A DNA stretch of 64,000 nt. It comes from Alentia gelatinosa (lineage: Eukaryota > Annelida > Polychaeta > Phyllodocida > Polynoidae). Location: contig OX465583.1 in assembly GCA_950022655.1 (NCBI GenBank), forward strand, positions 34,065,360 to 34,129,359, in the 5' to 3' direction. The notes under the pieces were generated by a model. It ran no database searches. It was not told where the DNA came from and saw nothing but the letters and a program-made list of their open reading frames with translations. Both the position numbers and the translations under genes were made by a program. Of the stretch, positions 24,378-35,946 are shown one piece after another; the stretch's first letter is position 1; each line of letters begins with the position of its first letter.

Positions 24378-24406
24378 GGCACAATTAATAGTATGCTAAT
24401 TGTGCC
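24378..24406. promoter_or_regulatory. Perfect hairpin with paired homeodomain-type sites
   Basis: GGCACAATTA at 24378-24387 and TAATTGTGCC at 24397-24406 are exact inverted 10-mers around a 9-base loop. Each arm holds a CAATTA/TAATTG homeodomain-type core, and the loop junction reads ATGCTAAT, an octamer-like POU word. It could be a cis-element or simply a small palindrome. Confidence 0.4.
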
Positions 24407-24604
24407 AGGGCTTGAAAGCCAGCATAATCACTTCGATTTCAAATAAATATGTCGATTGAGAAAGTACTGTGGTTGCTTCCTGCGACATACTCAGAACTTG
24501 CAGTCGTATTTATGAGAATGCAGGATTGTTATTTTATATTTGTTTATTCATTTTGTAGCTATTGCTTCTTCAAATTCTACCAGCAATGGGTTGGCGATAG
24601 ATAT

Positions 24605-25175
24605 TTTGTTTGATTTAATGTCCAATCAACCATTAAATATCCTTTCCAGAATTTCTCAAGGTACACATTTCCTCAGTGGTTTTATCCCACAGGGGGTCGT
24701 TGCTCCACGTTTTGCGGATCGCAAAATAGCGATCCGAGGTCGAAAGTGTTGCTCCAGATATTTTGCGGATCGCATCATAACTATGTCGCTATCTATATCC
24801 AATTAAAACCCCAATGAACCTGTAATCTATGACACTGAAAATGCGGTGTTTTAAAATATAGCGATACAACGTGAAAATAGCGATACTACGCAATACGATC
24901 CGATATTACTGGAGCAACGCTTTCCAGGAGCAACGACCCCCAGGGGTGCTATCGAATCTATGTGATGAATTTAGGTAGAAATCTCACCCTTTAAACGTTT
25001 ACCAACAAGAGAGTTCCTTTACTTCTCACACCATATAGACATGGTATGAGAAGGATTGTCTTTTGATATAGCAGTAAATCTACCACTACTGGGGGTGACG
25101 GAGAAAAGTGGATGCAGTAGGATTCGATCCCACAAATGCGCAAGATAAAGGAAAATGTTCTAATGACCTTTTAGA
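24605..25175 (-). mobile_element. SINE, copy 2, tRNA-headed, interrupted by a MITE
   Basis: On the minus strand it starts with a tRNA-like head. The box A-like word is GGTCATTAGAAC (25157-25168) and the box B-like word is GGGATCGAATCC (25120-25131). The body shared with 15591-15820 follows (AGAAGGATT, GTGTGAGAAGTAAA and GTGAGATTTCTACCT blocks). It ends at ATTTAATG-like sequence followed by TTTGTTTGAT on the plus strand. The body is split by the 250-bp palindromic element at 24692-24941. Removing that insert in thought makes the two halves collinear with copy 1. Confidence 0.7.
24692..24941. mobile_element. 250-bp MITE with perfect 15-bp TIRs, nested in the SINE
   Basis: GGGGGTCGTTGCTCC at 24692-24706 and GGAGCAACGACCCCC at 24927-24941 are exact inverted repeats. 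Inside, GTTGCTCCAG plus ATATT and GCGGATCGC words, together with AGCGATAC/TAGCGATCC words, recur as both direct and inverted subterminal copies, giving a nested palindrome. The insert sits between CCCACA and AGGGGTG of the SINE. Any target-site duplication is only 1-2 bases (A or CA) or was lost. No ORF is present, so the element is non-autonomous. Confidence 0.8.
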
Positions 25176-25639
25176 GGTAAAAGCACAATCGTCAAGTATT
25201 CTATCAAAATGAACTCTCCGTGAACAGTATAGAAAATATTCTGTCACATCGTCATTTAAGTACAGGCCAAATGATCATCATATCACAATAGAAATGATTA
25301 TCAAGTTTTATTGGATCTAAAACTTTTGAACTTCTCCAGTCATACGTCACCTACTGGGCAGTATAGCGAAAGAGAGTTAATCCGCGGTAATATGAAGCGG
25401 CGCCCTACTCCATTGTGAGCCGATCTCAATCTCCACGCATTAAGAATTTACCCGCCTTCTCCAAGCGGGTATTTGTTAGCTTAGTGCTACGTGAGGACCG
25501 CAGGTTAGATTTCTCTGTGTGAACAGAGAGAAAATGTCTCCAATGGAGAGTGTGGCCTGCTTCAATTTGTCGTCTGCTAAGCCGAGATGGTTGAAGATCA
25601 AAAGAATACGCCTCCGCCTGCCTGTGTCCACATAGCCTG
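25176..25639. other. Mixed stretch with one GCAGACGACA site
   Basis: Contains a small hairpin (CCCGCC/GGCGGGT-type, near 25450-25470) and, on the minus strand, GCAGACGACA at 25568-25577. No gene was recognised. Confidence 0.35.
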
Positions 25640-26250
25640 TCTCAGAATACTTGAGCGTTGGGCTTGACAGCCACCTACGGAGGCTGCATTAGCATTGGCA
25701 TGACGTTTGATCTTATGTGCTCATATTTGCTGCTGCCCGGCAAAGCCCTCCGGACGTCGGCCGCGTTCAACTGGCACCCCGGCCCGAATGAGACCCGAGC
25801 CCACTCAGGTGAGCGAGGTGACAACCTCGAACGCGCCATTCACATTTGATAGCGGGCTGTGCTGTAGGTTCTTGACCCACAGCTTGTTGTCTTGCAAGCA
25901 TACAAGGAGGAACAGAGAGACTTGCAGCAGAGAGACCAAGATTGAGAGCAAGACTTGAGTGTGCTGAGCCGAGGAGATGCGACCAGATCCCAGGTTAAGC
26001 GTTCTGGGGCGGCGGCCGAATCTCAAGCAGCGCAATTGAAGTCGGTAGGGGGAGCCAGTGTTGTGACCGGCATAGGAAGGCAATGAGGGAGGGGTGGGGG
26101 ATAGAGGACCGACCCTATCAGCCCATTTCACACTCCACCGACCACCAACGACCACAGGGAACTCCCGCCCGCTAGTTCGTATTCCCCAGCGCTGTATCAT
26201 CGGGCTGGTCGGGCCGGTAGCTGGCGGCCTTAGTGGCGGGAAGGGACCCT
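25640..26250. promoter_or_regulatory. GC-rich island 4
   Basis: A GC- and CpG-richer segment of about 600 bases. It has a CTCF-like word on the minus strand near 25670-25683 and G-rich GGGAGGGGTGGGGG near 26088. ORFs on both strands (up to 131 codons minus) have no recognised domain. It could be a CpG-island promoter or enhancer. Confidence 0.5.
25700..25808 (+). CDS. Candidate first exon (very tentative)
   Basis: An ATG at 25700 opens a frame reading MTFDLMCSYLLLPGKALR and continuing to NETRAHS. It ends at a consensus-like donor, CACTCAG then GTGAGCG, at 25809. The N-terminus has a short hydrophobic stretch. It lies in a GC-rich island, where first exons are often found. There is no known domain and no assigned second exon, and without splicing the frame ends about 40 bases later. 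Chance is a serious alternative. Confidence 0.15.
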
Positions 26251-28900
26251 TTTCTACATATCAATAATCTCAGTCCTCTCTATTTGTATGAGTTCAATTC
26301 GTACGTTTTCTTCACCTCACTTCCCTCCCTTTTCCACTGGTTTCCCCTTGTTACCATACGCCTTGTTAAGGGGAGAAGAGGGAGACAAGCACCTGAAGTG
26401 TCAATCACTTTAACACGGGTGTAGAAAAAACACACAACTCTAAGCACTTCCCACTTCTGTTGTCGGCTACTTTTAATTTGAATATTTCACTGTTACAAAA
26501 TATCGGGGCATCTGATGTATTTCTATTTTAACCAATTAATCTATTCAAATTAAACTTTCCTCACGCTTACTTTAGAATAATTATAACGCGCCCGATAATG
26601 ATATTCAGTTTTTAAAATAAATCTATTTCCTCTACTAGGATGCCACCATCTAGAGCCTGTCAGTATTGTGGCGTCACTAGTATTGTTCATAAATGTATAT
26701 GAGTAACGCTGTACATGTTTTAACAACTTTACCAAACAACTTAAGCGTAAATCATGGCGTGTTGCACACGCTGTCAACCCTTTCAGTCACAAAAGCTGAT
26801 ATACCGTCAGTGAGGAGGTTTGTCTTTATGACAGAATAGCACACTCTTGTATTGTTGTATATAAATCTTGAATGGTTTGTGGTATCTTCTATTGTCTTTG
26901 TTAATTATTGTATGAAAGAATGGTCCTGGACGAATACTGGTTTCTTTGTTTATTATTTGAATATAGACAAACAATTTAAAAAAGATAAATCTAGCATACA
27001 ATAGCTATTATGATGTAGAAACAGAGATTCATCACTTATAAAATACCGACAACCATTCAATATTCATACCATTGTGGCATGCTATTACAGTTTGTACCTA
27101 TATAGTTACCATCTCTCCTCTCCCTATCTGTAGAATTAGGGCAAATGAATTGTTAAAGCGTTACTTACAGGTGTAACGTAGAGAGAGTTACGATATACAC
27201 CTATATATCAGATACCCTTCAATCTGGTACTTGCATACAAACTACTTAGGAACTGCAAATACGGCTTAAAGCTATAATCCGAGGATTAAGACCAATCGAA
27301 CTGCACTAGTTTTCGGTCATTGACCCCAAGAAAGATTACTTCGCAAGAAATACTCTGTTATAAATATTCTGAAAGCTAATGTGAAAACGTGGCTATATCA
27401 AGATAGGATACAATGCATGCGTGTCTTCAATATGTCAGGCCACCAAATATGCCTTGTTGTAGGATGCATACAGACACTTGAGAAATAAACAATCCTAAAG
27501 CGGATATCATACAGCAGTAAATGACCTTTGCTTGACAGAGAAGGAGAACCTGTTAAAGGTTGCCGCGGGAGAAGCACGTGTTTAAAAGTGGCCCCCACCC
27601 CCACATAACATACATCAACTGACAATGTACGTTCACCAAGAGCAGTACAACTGAGCAGCTCAATACATTGCCTCAATATGCTCATCCATAGAGGCTTTAC
27701 TGCATACTCTGGGCAAAACATGGGAATATCACCCAATGAATGGTACCGTAAATCCGTTATGATGGGGGGAATAACATGGGCTCTTGTGTACAGCGATGCT
27801 AGCTTTATCGCCGCTGTACACAGATGGTTTACCGCCTTATTTGGCATCATCGGCAAAGTTCGCGACCTTCCATATAAGGACGGGGATGGAGTGTATATGG
27901 GGTGAGCGGAGGGCGGTGGTCAACAATAATTCTCAGCATTTATGAGCGGATTGTTGTTATGTACGGCGCCCAGGGATGGCCTTTGTCTCCTGAGTGCATG
28001 GAGCCTTCTGTCCCCCTCAGCCATGCTCCTCTCCCACAAGCCACTGGAGGTCAGAATACACCAGCAGTGTCCTGCACCAGAATAAAAGCTCTAGCGGAAT
28101 TCCTATGGCAGGTAGCGATCAGTTACTCCAAATTTTATACTTCCATTGCAACGCAAGAGGGGATGTGAATAGCACCCAATCAGATTTTTATCTATTAGAA
28201 ATCAATAATCTGTCGTGTACAATACTGCATAGTGGGTTTTGTGTCAGAGAATACAGTCAGAGACTGGGTGGTGAAAATGTTGCTAGGACCTTAGAGCCAA
28301 ATAGCCTAAGAGTATGTAGCTGTCAACCTGTAGCTTGTATGGCAACTACGTATAGTCATACTTCAGCATTGGGTTTGTATGAATTCCAATGCAGTGGAAA
28401 GCTAGTGGAGCGGACCCAGAATAGCTGACAATCTGCTATAGAACAAAGTGGAATTCAGTCCCAAGTGTGTCCACTATCTAGGGGTTCCCACTGAAAATGG
28501 ATTAGCGTTTACGATAGAAGCCTTAGTGATTATCCTTCTGGCGTTAGTAGAAATAGTCTCTAGGTTCTTGCCACTTTACAAGCAGGCCCTAAGCCCTTGA
28601 TGATGCTTTAGATAAGGTCTCCTTGAAACTGTGCTCACACAAGTCACATTTCATTGAATTTGGAAGAATTCAGATACACCCAATCTTACCTAGTTTCATT
28701 GTATTAAGGGTCATGCAAATCGGAGAACCATTCCATTTTAGTGCGAAACTCACCCAATTGGTTTGCCTTTGATCCTCAACGGCTCAAGCCAAGACTTAGA
28801 ACCACTGTTGAGACGGATAATCCCATGCTAATCCCACGGGACACCATGTACGTATAACCCACAGATCATCCTCAAACTCATATTTTTTTATCGGTGTGTT
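26251..28900. other. Stretch with long but unsupported ORFs
   Basis: Holds a 152-codon minus ORF (27398-27856) and a 144-codon plus ORF (27994-28428). Neither shows a domain, a signal peptide or a codon pattern that I would trust. GAGCAGCTC lies at 27653-27661, and a small GTACAGCG/CGCTGTAC inverted repeat near 27788-27818. Confidence 0.3.
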
Positions 28901-29060
28901 TTTTATCACCGGTCCCCGACGCGGTCCCGAGCAGACGACATTGACAAACGCCACGTAATGGCTTCATTCACCAGCGCAACTTCCCCGCAGTTATTTAGTG
29001 ACCTCAGGTGGCGGGTGCAGCCGGGCGGAATGGCGTGGGGGTCTAGCGAGGAGAATCAAT
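28901..29060. promoter_or_regulatory. GC-rich element with GCAGACGACA and a CTCF-like word
   Basis: GCAGACGACA lies at 28931-28940, preceded by CGACGCGGTCCCGA. ACCTCAGGTGGCGG at 29001-29014 agrees with the CTCF core consensus at about 11 of 14 positions, counted by eye. This is a candidate cis-regulatory element. Confidence 0.4.
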
Positions 29061-29929
29061 GTGTTTATATATATATCAAGCATCGTCAAGTTCTAGGCTC
29101 AGTGTCAGCGCAACCATACACAAGGTGTTGGTCTATGGCAGAGATTGGTGGCTATTTCCTACCTTACTAGAGAAAAGTGAAATCTGATCGTATATGGTCA
29201 ATATCTAAAGATCTCCATTATAGGAAACTGAAAGTCAATCCCTAACATCATGATCATCCATTCTCTAAAGGGAGCAACCTGAACATTTCTAGGATTCATA
29301 AAACAATTGTTTATGTTGTTTTCTTCTTTTTTTGTTTTTAAACCAAAAGACTAATCACACATAAATTTAGATTGAATCAAAACTTAACAATTTCTGAATT
29401 AGGAAATAGAAGCTCTCCTGTTTGACCTATAGGGAAGGTGGAGATGTCATCTACCGTGGTAATGGATTGTAGTCAGAACTATACAAGAACTTCAATTTGC
29501 AGCATACTGTGCAGGCCATTCCTGGATGAGTATTCATATACATGTACTTTATTTGTCACTGTTGATATCAGAGCAAAGTAATTGCAACGAGCTAGGCATA
29601 TAGCATTCAACCCTGGCATTCAACAGGGAACATCAGGAATACAGTTCATCCAACCCTGATCACAAACGGTAGACAACTAAAGGTCACCTATGCATGAATC
29701 TAAAGGTTGACTCCCTAGAAATTGAACATTCCTTCACTAAAGCGCGGGAGCTTAATATGTATCTACAAAAAATTAAGATTTGAAGGTTTAAGACAAGATA
29801 ACTAACGGTACATAATAATTATAACTGTTATAAGTCGTTTGCTCGATGAAAAAAGACAACTCTTGGTGTTTCCCAATTGGAATACAGTAAAGCAGCTACA
29901 AAAGGAAGCGGCTACCATTTAACGGGTGG
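29061..29929. other. AT-rich stretch, nothing recognised
   Basis: Contains a short (TA)n run near 29068-29080 and a T-rich tract near 29320-29340. No repeat family, tRNA or exon-like segment was seen. Confidence 0.45.
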
Positions 29930-30440
29930 CTTTATGGTGATACCCCGCATCTGGCGCTGACCGTTAAAGCGGCCCCGTGTAAACGCCTCGCCGTCCCCGA
30001 GGAATGGGAAAATAACCTGCCTGTCGCCATCGCCGTAAGAGGGCAGCGGGACGCCGGGTAATCACCGCCTTCGTGATTCACTCCCCCTGCCGATCAGCCG
30101 CCGCATCGATCGCTCGAGTGACTTTGGTAAAAAGGGGGCTGATGGGAAGGACGAGATTCATCCGGGTGCCGTTCGACCCGGGAGGTATTACCTGGTGGTT
30201 AGGTGGAGAAAGAACCCCCACACACGTATTCCCCACAACCCCACTGCTCCTCGTCCTTAGTTTCCTTATGCCTGCTGTGTTTGCGGGTGTCGCCGATCGA
30301 TACGTCTTTGTCACATGGGGAGCAAATTGGTGGTTTTCTCGGGCACGGCAAACATGGCGCACGGGGTCGGGACGTGTGACAATTCGGCTCTGGTTAAAAT
30401 CTCCACTCGTCCGCAAACGCGATCATCATTCGCGGCAGAG
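29930..30440. promoter_or_regulatory. GC-rich island 5
   Basis: A CpG-rich block containing CCCCGAGGAATGGG, GCCGCCGCATCGATCGCTCG and ATTCGGCTC words. A 142-codon plus ORF (30073-30501) and a 112-codon minus ORF overlap each other here, and neither has a recognised motif. A B-box-like GTTCGACCCGG occurs near 30173, but no box A or cloverleaf could be drawn. Confidence 0.5.
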
Positions 30441-31839
30441 GTTAACATTGAGAAACATTTCATTCATGCGAGTCGTCATTTTTTCCTTAAACATGTGGTG
30501 AAATTGGAGAATTACTGAATATTTAAAGCGGAGATATATATACCATGTAATCTTGGAGTAGACTAACGGTGCATGAATACATGCGCTTCTTTAGATATAG
30601 AGGGGACTTTATACGTAAACCTGGAATAGACATGTATTCGCTAAAGAGCTACACAGACAACACTTGTTACAAAAAGTGATATTCTACAGCATCTTTTAAA
30701 AGACCGATCCTAAATTACAGCACAACTCGGATTGAAATACTAACTGTAACTGTTATTAAAATCTTTGAGCGTGACCGGGAAATCAATAATAAAAAAAACA
30801 CATCGAAGGTCTCCAACGTTTCACCGCTGACTGAAGGTGAAAAGCAATGACTACAACAATTTTTATGTAAAAAAGCCCGCCATAAACTGGAAATAAGTTG
30901 TGTAAGAATAAACAATATGCAAGCCTGGCAAAGAAACATATTTATATCTGAAAGTATGTACAATGTACATACATTAGGACGCCCAGGTTTAAAATCAAGA
31001 TCCATATATCCCAACGTTGAAAGTAAAAAAATACATTTTAAGGTTGAATCTGAACGTTCATCTTCATAACTAAGCTCCTCTGAAATTCCCTTAAAAATAA
31101 TTTCTGCCCTCAAAATTGCCATTGATCAGGTTTGGACGGAGGAGTATGAAAACGGGTAAAATTACGAGAAGCTATATCATATTACGTGAGGTCTGTGATT
31201 ACTCTCCTGAAAATAGGCGATCTCAAAGAACCAGGTCATACTCTGTCACCATGTGACTACATGTTGTTTTGGCAACGAGTCAATAATGTGAAAATAAAAA
31301 TAAATTTTACCACATGCAGTGCCCTTCTGAATATTCGCAACGTATAAAAAGTCGACCTACATGTGAATGATTTTATGATAAATGAATGAAAGTATTTATT
31401 CCCAAAAGTATAATTCCAGATGTAGTGTCACCTTTGCATCCTGATCTAAACCCTACCTACAATCAGCGACAGAATGCCATGAATCTATGATACCTATATA
31501 CTATGAAGTTTTAACATTTCCTCCGTCTTTCAAGAAATGCAGGCTCTTCTTTTTTTGGAATATCCATTTAAAGCATTTAAAGCGGAACAAAAAGTTTACT
31601 TTAAAGCTTTTTTAAATTTATATGGGAAATAAATGTGGGTTTTTTCCCCACAAAGATACTTCACGATACATTGTGATGTAACATTGTCTTTCTGATTCGC
31701 ACTATTAGTGCTGAAAGGTTCTTTAATGCCCTTCTTTGTATTGGGCGGAGAAAGCCATCACATGAAAATGACATGTTATGAGGACGTTCTGCTTGCCTCA
31801 GCATTTTCCCTTACCATATTTCAGAGATCGGCTCTCTCA
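30441..31839. other. AT-rich stretch, no confident gene
   Basis: The only notable ORF is 135 codons on the minus strand (30715-31122). It starts MAILRAEIIFKGISEEL and is rich in Leu and Ile, with two hydrophobic stretches. ORFs of this length are expected occasionally in a window of this size, so I do not call it. Confidence 0.3.
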
Positions 31840-32050
31840 CATTTCATACTCGCCCCCCCCCCCTCCCTTCCTGTGTCCACCTGTGTACTTTCCTCATTCT
31901 TGCTAACCCCCTCCCATCCCCATCACCCATAACACTGCGACTGTGTCGCCAGACACGCAGTGCAGCATTAGAAAGCAGCGAGCAGACGACATTTGAACAA
32001 CAAGGCAAAAACGGCGCGAAAACCTAGCAGACGAATCGGAGGGAAGGGCA
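31840..32050. promoter_or_regulatory. Pyrimidine tract and GCAGACGACA element
   Basis: C10 at 31854-31863 opens an 80-base C/T-rich tract. It is followed by GAGCAGACGACATTTGAACA (the core word at 31982-31991) and a CpG-containing AAAACGGCGCGAAAACC. A second, weaker word, GCAGACGAATC, lies near 32030. Confidence 0.4.
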
Positions 32051-33242
32051 GTCTAAATGACAAAATCTCAATGTGTAGTTTATCTGTCTGTCAGACAATT
32101 CACCGAAGGAGGCTCAATAATACCAAGTCAAATTGTTAGGCAAGGTAGCGCTAAGGTATATAACATTTTTGTCTTCGAATCTGAAGATTTGTCAGTTGCA
32201 TTTTGTTTTATCAATTCCTTGAGATACATAACATACTTTGGTGATAAGGCGAAGACCCTATATCCTTGACTGCTGTGGGCAATGAAATATTTACAAGTCA
32301 TTCACAAAAAATTGTGTTATATCTCATGTCCGATAAAGTCTAAATTGCTATGAATAGTTGCTTTAAAGTACTCCTAAAACATTGCTCAAATATCACTACT
32401 TACATTCCAAAGGGTATATTCCTGCTTTTTACTTCATGTACTAAATATGAGGTCAATAGATCAACCACTGGAACGCAAATTGCACATCTTTAGTCTAATT
32501 ATAAAACGGTAAATTTCTATCTATCTGAGTAGACATTTTTAAACTCTTTCCCTCACGCCAGATGTAGTTATCATCACAAACTGTACAATGCCTCCGGCAG
32601 AGAATCAGAACTAATAGAACGAAATGAGATCTGCTGGAGATTCCCATTACCACGTTTAATGGGATTAACCTCAGTACAATCTCCACTCACTCCCCATGTA
32701 AAATTAGAGCATGAGATTAAATGGTCCGTATGCCATGACAGGATCGAATATACATCACTGCACCCGAGGACCCAACAGGTAATTGATTCAACAGGAAAAA
32801 CAGATCGAATCATGGAAGTGTGATATAGTACAGGTACTGAAAATGTAGAATAGGTGAGACATGGATCAGGGTATACCTGTGGAATACATGTATACGCAAT
32901 ACAGAAAAAAACCCACTTGGCCATTAGTGAGAGTCGATTTGATCAGATCTAATTGAGGATTCCTATGTAATTATTCAGTAAGTGAGAGTGGCTTAGGTGA
33001 GTTTCTAAAAAGTTCTCTTTGCTAGCAGTGTGATTTAGAATACTGGTCAATACCAAATCAACAATGGCAGAGGACTGTGAGGCAATTCCAAATGGCAACT
33101 CGAAATCTTTATCGTGGAAATATACTAGTTTGTTGGAGCAATTCGTGTCTACATTATGGAAAATGTGATTATATTCCTAAGTACTAGCGACTTCGTCGAG
33201 TCCGAGTTAGAGGGAAAAATATAGAAAAACGAAAAGTTGGAC
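32051..33242. other. AT-rich stretch, nothing recognised
   Basis: ORFs at 32057-32269 plus and 32574-32924 minus (116 codons) show no domain. No repeat was recognised. Confidence 0.4.
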
Positions 33243-33245
33243 AGA

Positions 33246-33315
33246 CGATAGCGGGGACCGAACTCCCGACTTTAGCATTCCCAACCTAAGGCTCTGCTGA
33301 CTGCTCCACAAAGAC
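33246..33315 (-). pseudogene. tRNA-like sequence / SINE head
   Basis: On the minus strand, TGGAGCAGTCAGCAGAGC (33291-33308) fits a box A region and GGGAGTTCGGTCCCC (33253-33267) fits a T-arm with box B, at the usual separation. The acceptor ends do not pair and the anticodon stem is imperfect, so this is not a working tRNA. It is either a decayed tRNA copy or the head of a tRNA-derived SINE. Confidence 0.55.
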
Positions 33316-33549
33316 AGATGCTCTAATGAGGCCAAATACTTAGGCTGGTGGTGGGTTGGGGAATCAGCGGATTTTTGAAAGGGCTACCAGTGAAAGTTGA
33401 GATCTCATTAGTTTCTCACGAGGAAAGTAGATAAGAAAACTGCAATACTAAACTTTGATTTTGACATGGCTCGAAATGAATCAGAGTAGAAGAAGTTTGT
33501 CTGAGTATAGTCCGATAAAAAAAGAAGAACAGGTTCGAGTTTTTCACTA

Positions 33550-33570
33550 CACGAGAATCTCACTCTCGTG
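33550..33570. repeat. Perfect 7-bp hairpin
   Basis: CACGAGA at 33550-33556 and TCTCGTG at 33564-33570 flank a 7-base loop. No surrounding element or function was recognised. Confidence 0.4.
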
Positions 33571-35134
33571 GCCCTTCAGTCTCCATGCCTAGGTCCAGTT
33601 CACTCTGTCTCTATGTGCGGGGAACACTCCAAGCGGATTCTACCAGAATCATAGTTTTTTAGATATAGTAGGAAAACATGCAAAATTAAAGACTGGATCC
33701 AGTCAAATTTTATATACTCTCCAATAACCAATGGTCATTTGAATCCATTTCCCAAAGCAGCAATCATCATTTGTAAACCAGAGACACCGCTGAGGTTTGG
33801 GGAAAAAAGCCGGAAAATTTCCGAATCCTGCTCATCTCCACTTACCTCTGATATGATAATTTTATGCACCATAAAAAAGGAGGAAACCGGAAAATTGATA
33901 TCTCTTGATATCCGATACCAAAAAACATTGAATGCTAGTGAACCGCTAATTATTCTACGACGTACACCTCAATAAGAAATTGAGATGGTTTTCCTAGTAG
34001 TACTGAACCCTCTCTTGATGTTGTCTTAGCTACTGATGGTAGTGAAGGGGGAGGGGATGGGCGGTGCTCCATCATGTTCCTCACCTGGCTCATAACCTGC
34101 GGGTTTTCTCCATCAACAACACCCGGGTACAGAGATACCTGGCGGTGTAGAGCTGCCAACACCCCTAACGAGAATCCCAACCTCTACAAACTATTCTCCA
34201 CTGAACCGTTTCTTATGTTATTCAAAAGATAATCCTGACAACTCATTTACATCACATTATGTAAACGTTTTATCTAGGGTATTGGTGTAGAAGAAGGAAT
34301 TATATCAAATCAAATGTATCGGAACCTTTGCGGACATATTTAGAAAATGAATAAGAAATGTTATTTTGGGCGAGGCCGTACGCACGTCGACTGCACATTC
34401 CCCCACCCCAGGTGAGTGGATGGAGTTGTTACACACATCAGCTACACAAGCCCGAGTGAACCTATTTGCGCAGCAAAGAATAGACCCTACCACACAACTT
34501 GTATCATTCCAACGAGAATCCCATCCCTTAGGGATTTTTAGTGTCAGGTTAATCAAATGGGACAAAATAAAACCGCGCTGGAGCAGTCGTAATGAAAATG
34601 TTAGCTCTGTAGTAGATTTAAGTACGTTTTCTGAACATAAATAAATGAATTGTTTATTGACTAAAGGGTACATCATCCTGACGGGAGTTTTTCATACTTA
34701 TAATAAAAAAGGTTTATCATATCTCTCGCAAGAATGCAAGTTTATCAAATATAATTTACGGTATCTTATATAATGTAAGGTAACAGCCTGAGATAAGAAG
34801 TCATCAAGGGGTAGTTACAGTAAAATGGCTATACTGTAATGTATGATACTGCATAAACTAGGTACAAACTCGCTTCTGACGACAGAACCATGACATTTGT
34901 ATTCCGCAATAACCAACCTGATCTTTGACATAAGTTTGACAAATCAACAGAGAAAACGGAACAATGAGTATACTGCAGAGGAAAACATGTCCTTTCCAGT
35001 TAGGATGACTATTGCAACTCAAATATTGCTTCATTTTGATTTCCACTCCCACTGATTTTGTCACTTTAATTTTAAGAAAATCACTGATAGCAATGAGCCA
35101 AAAATGTTAATGAACTTCGCGCTTTAAGGCAACC
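33571..35134. other. Mixed stretch, no confident gene
   Basis: Overlapping ORFs on both strands at 34305-34676 (123 codons minus, 92 plus) lack domains. No repeat family was recognised. Confidence 0.35.
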
Positions 35135-35280
35135 AGACAAATCATATACCAAAATGAAGCCCAAAACGTTATGTTGCTATGGAAAGTGAATTTACAAAAG
35201 TATTACAAGAAATATGTCCCCTCATGAGGTTGATTCAAACAGGGGACGTTTTGAGCTTCATTTTGGTATATGATTTGTCT
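35135..35280. mobile_element. Family C foldback, 35-bp arms
   Basis: The left arm 35135-35169 (starting AGACAAATCATATACCAAAA) and the right arm 35246-35280 (ending TTTGGTATATGATTTGTCT) match at 34 of 35 positions. A 76-base unpaired centre separates them. The near-perfect arms suggest a young insertion or ongoing gene conversion between the arms. A diverged single arm is at 23520-23556. Confidence 0.8.
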
Positions 35281-35946
35281 TGTCATATTGACGCGTGAGT
35301 TAAATCCTAGAATAGAGTCATTTTTCATCATGAGCTGCAGTACTAACTAGGTTTCTAATCAATCCCAGCCCATTCATAAACACTAAATTTTATTTGGATT
35401 GGATGGACTTGTCTTGGCAGCGTTCCTCAGTAATAGAGTGCTCAACAGATGCCAATGATGTTTTGGAAAAATAGCTCTCTACTGTGATAATAATTTGACC
35501 AACCAAAACGTCAAACCGGAAATAACCGGAAATCTGACATCTGGGGTGTTAAGGGAGGTAACTCCAGATGATTGCTTGGACTTGTCAGCAGCATTTCAGT
35601 CCGGTTTAATAAGCTGGAGGAGTAACTGGTCCAACAATGAAAGGATTTGTATAGAACTACGTGTACTCAGTTATGTGTAGCTGCTGAATCCCTCCCTCCG
35701 TTGCTGAAGCATTTCTTTTAAGTCTCACAGTAAGGAAGTTCCAGAAGGAACTAAAACACTATCTGTACGCTATCCCATTGTGTTTGAAAAGCTTGCACGA
35801 TTTATTCCGGGAAGACTTCCATAGAAAGTAAAGAAATGTGGGGTTTTTTTGTTTTGTTATTAGCAAACTTCACCAATACAGGTGGTCTTACAGTTTGAGA
35901 TCGTTTACATATCGCTCCAACAATCCTTTAAATACACAATATTAAT
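35281..35946. other. AT-rich stretch, nothing recognised
   Basis: Only short ORFs and a T-rich tract near 35842-35858. Confidence 0.4.

Noticed and set aside
27398..27856. 152-codon minus-strand ORF
   Set aside because: No recognisable domain, signal or splice context, and a plus-strand ORF overlaps it. A few ORFs of this size are expected in 128 kb of strand.
27994..28428. 144-codon plus-strand ORF
   Set aside because: Codon make-up is unremarkable, no motif was recognised and no convincing splice borders were seen.
30150..30200. B-box-like GTTCGACCCGG suggesting a tRNA
   Set aside because: No box A at the right distance and no acceptor-stem pairing.
30073..30501. 142-codon plus-strand ORF
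   Set aside because: It lies in a CpG-rich block where stop codons are scarce, with a 112-codon ORF on the opposite strand. No domain.
30715..31122. 135-codon minus ORF with an ATG and hydrophobic stretches
   Set aside because: Hydrophobicity follows from T-rich codons. A rough count suggests that finding about one such ORF by chance in a window this size is not surprising.
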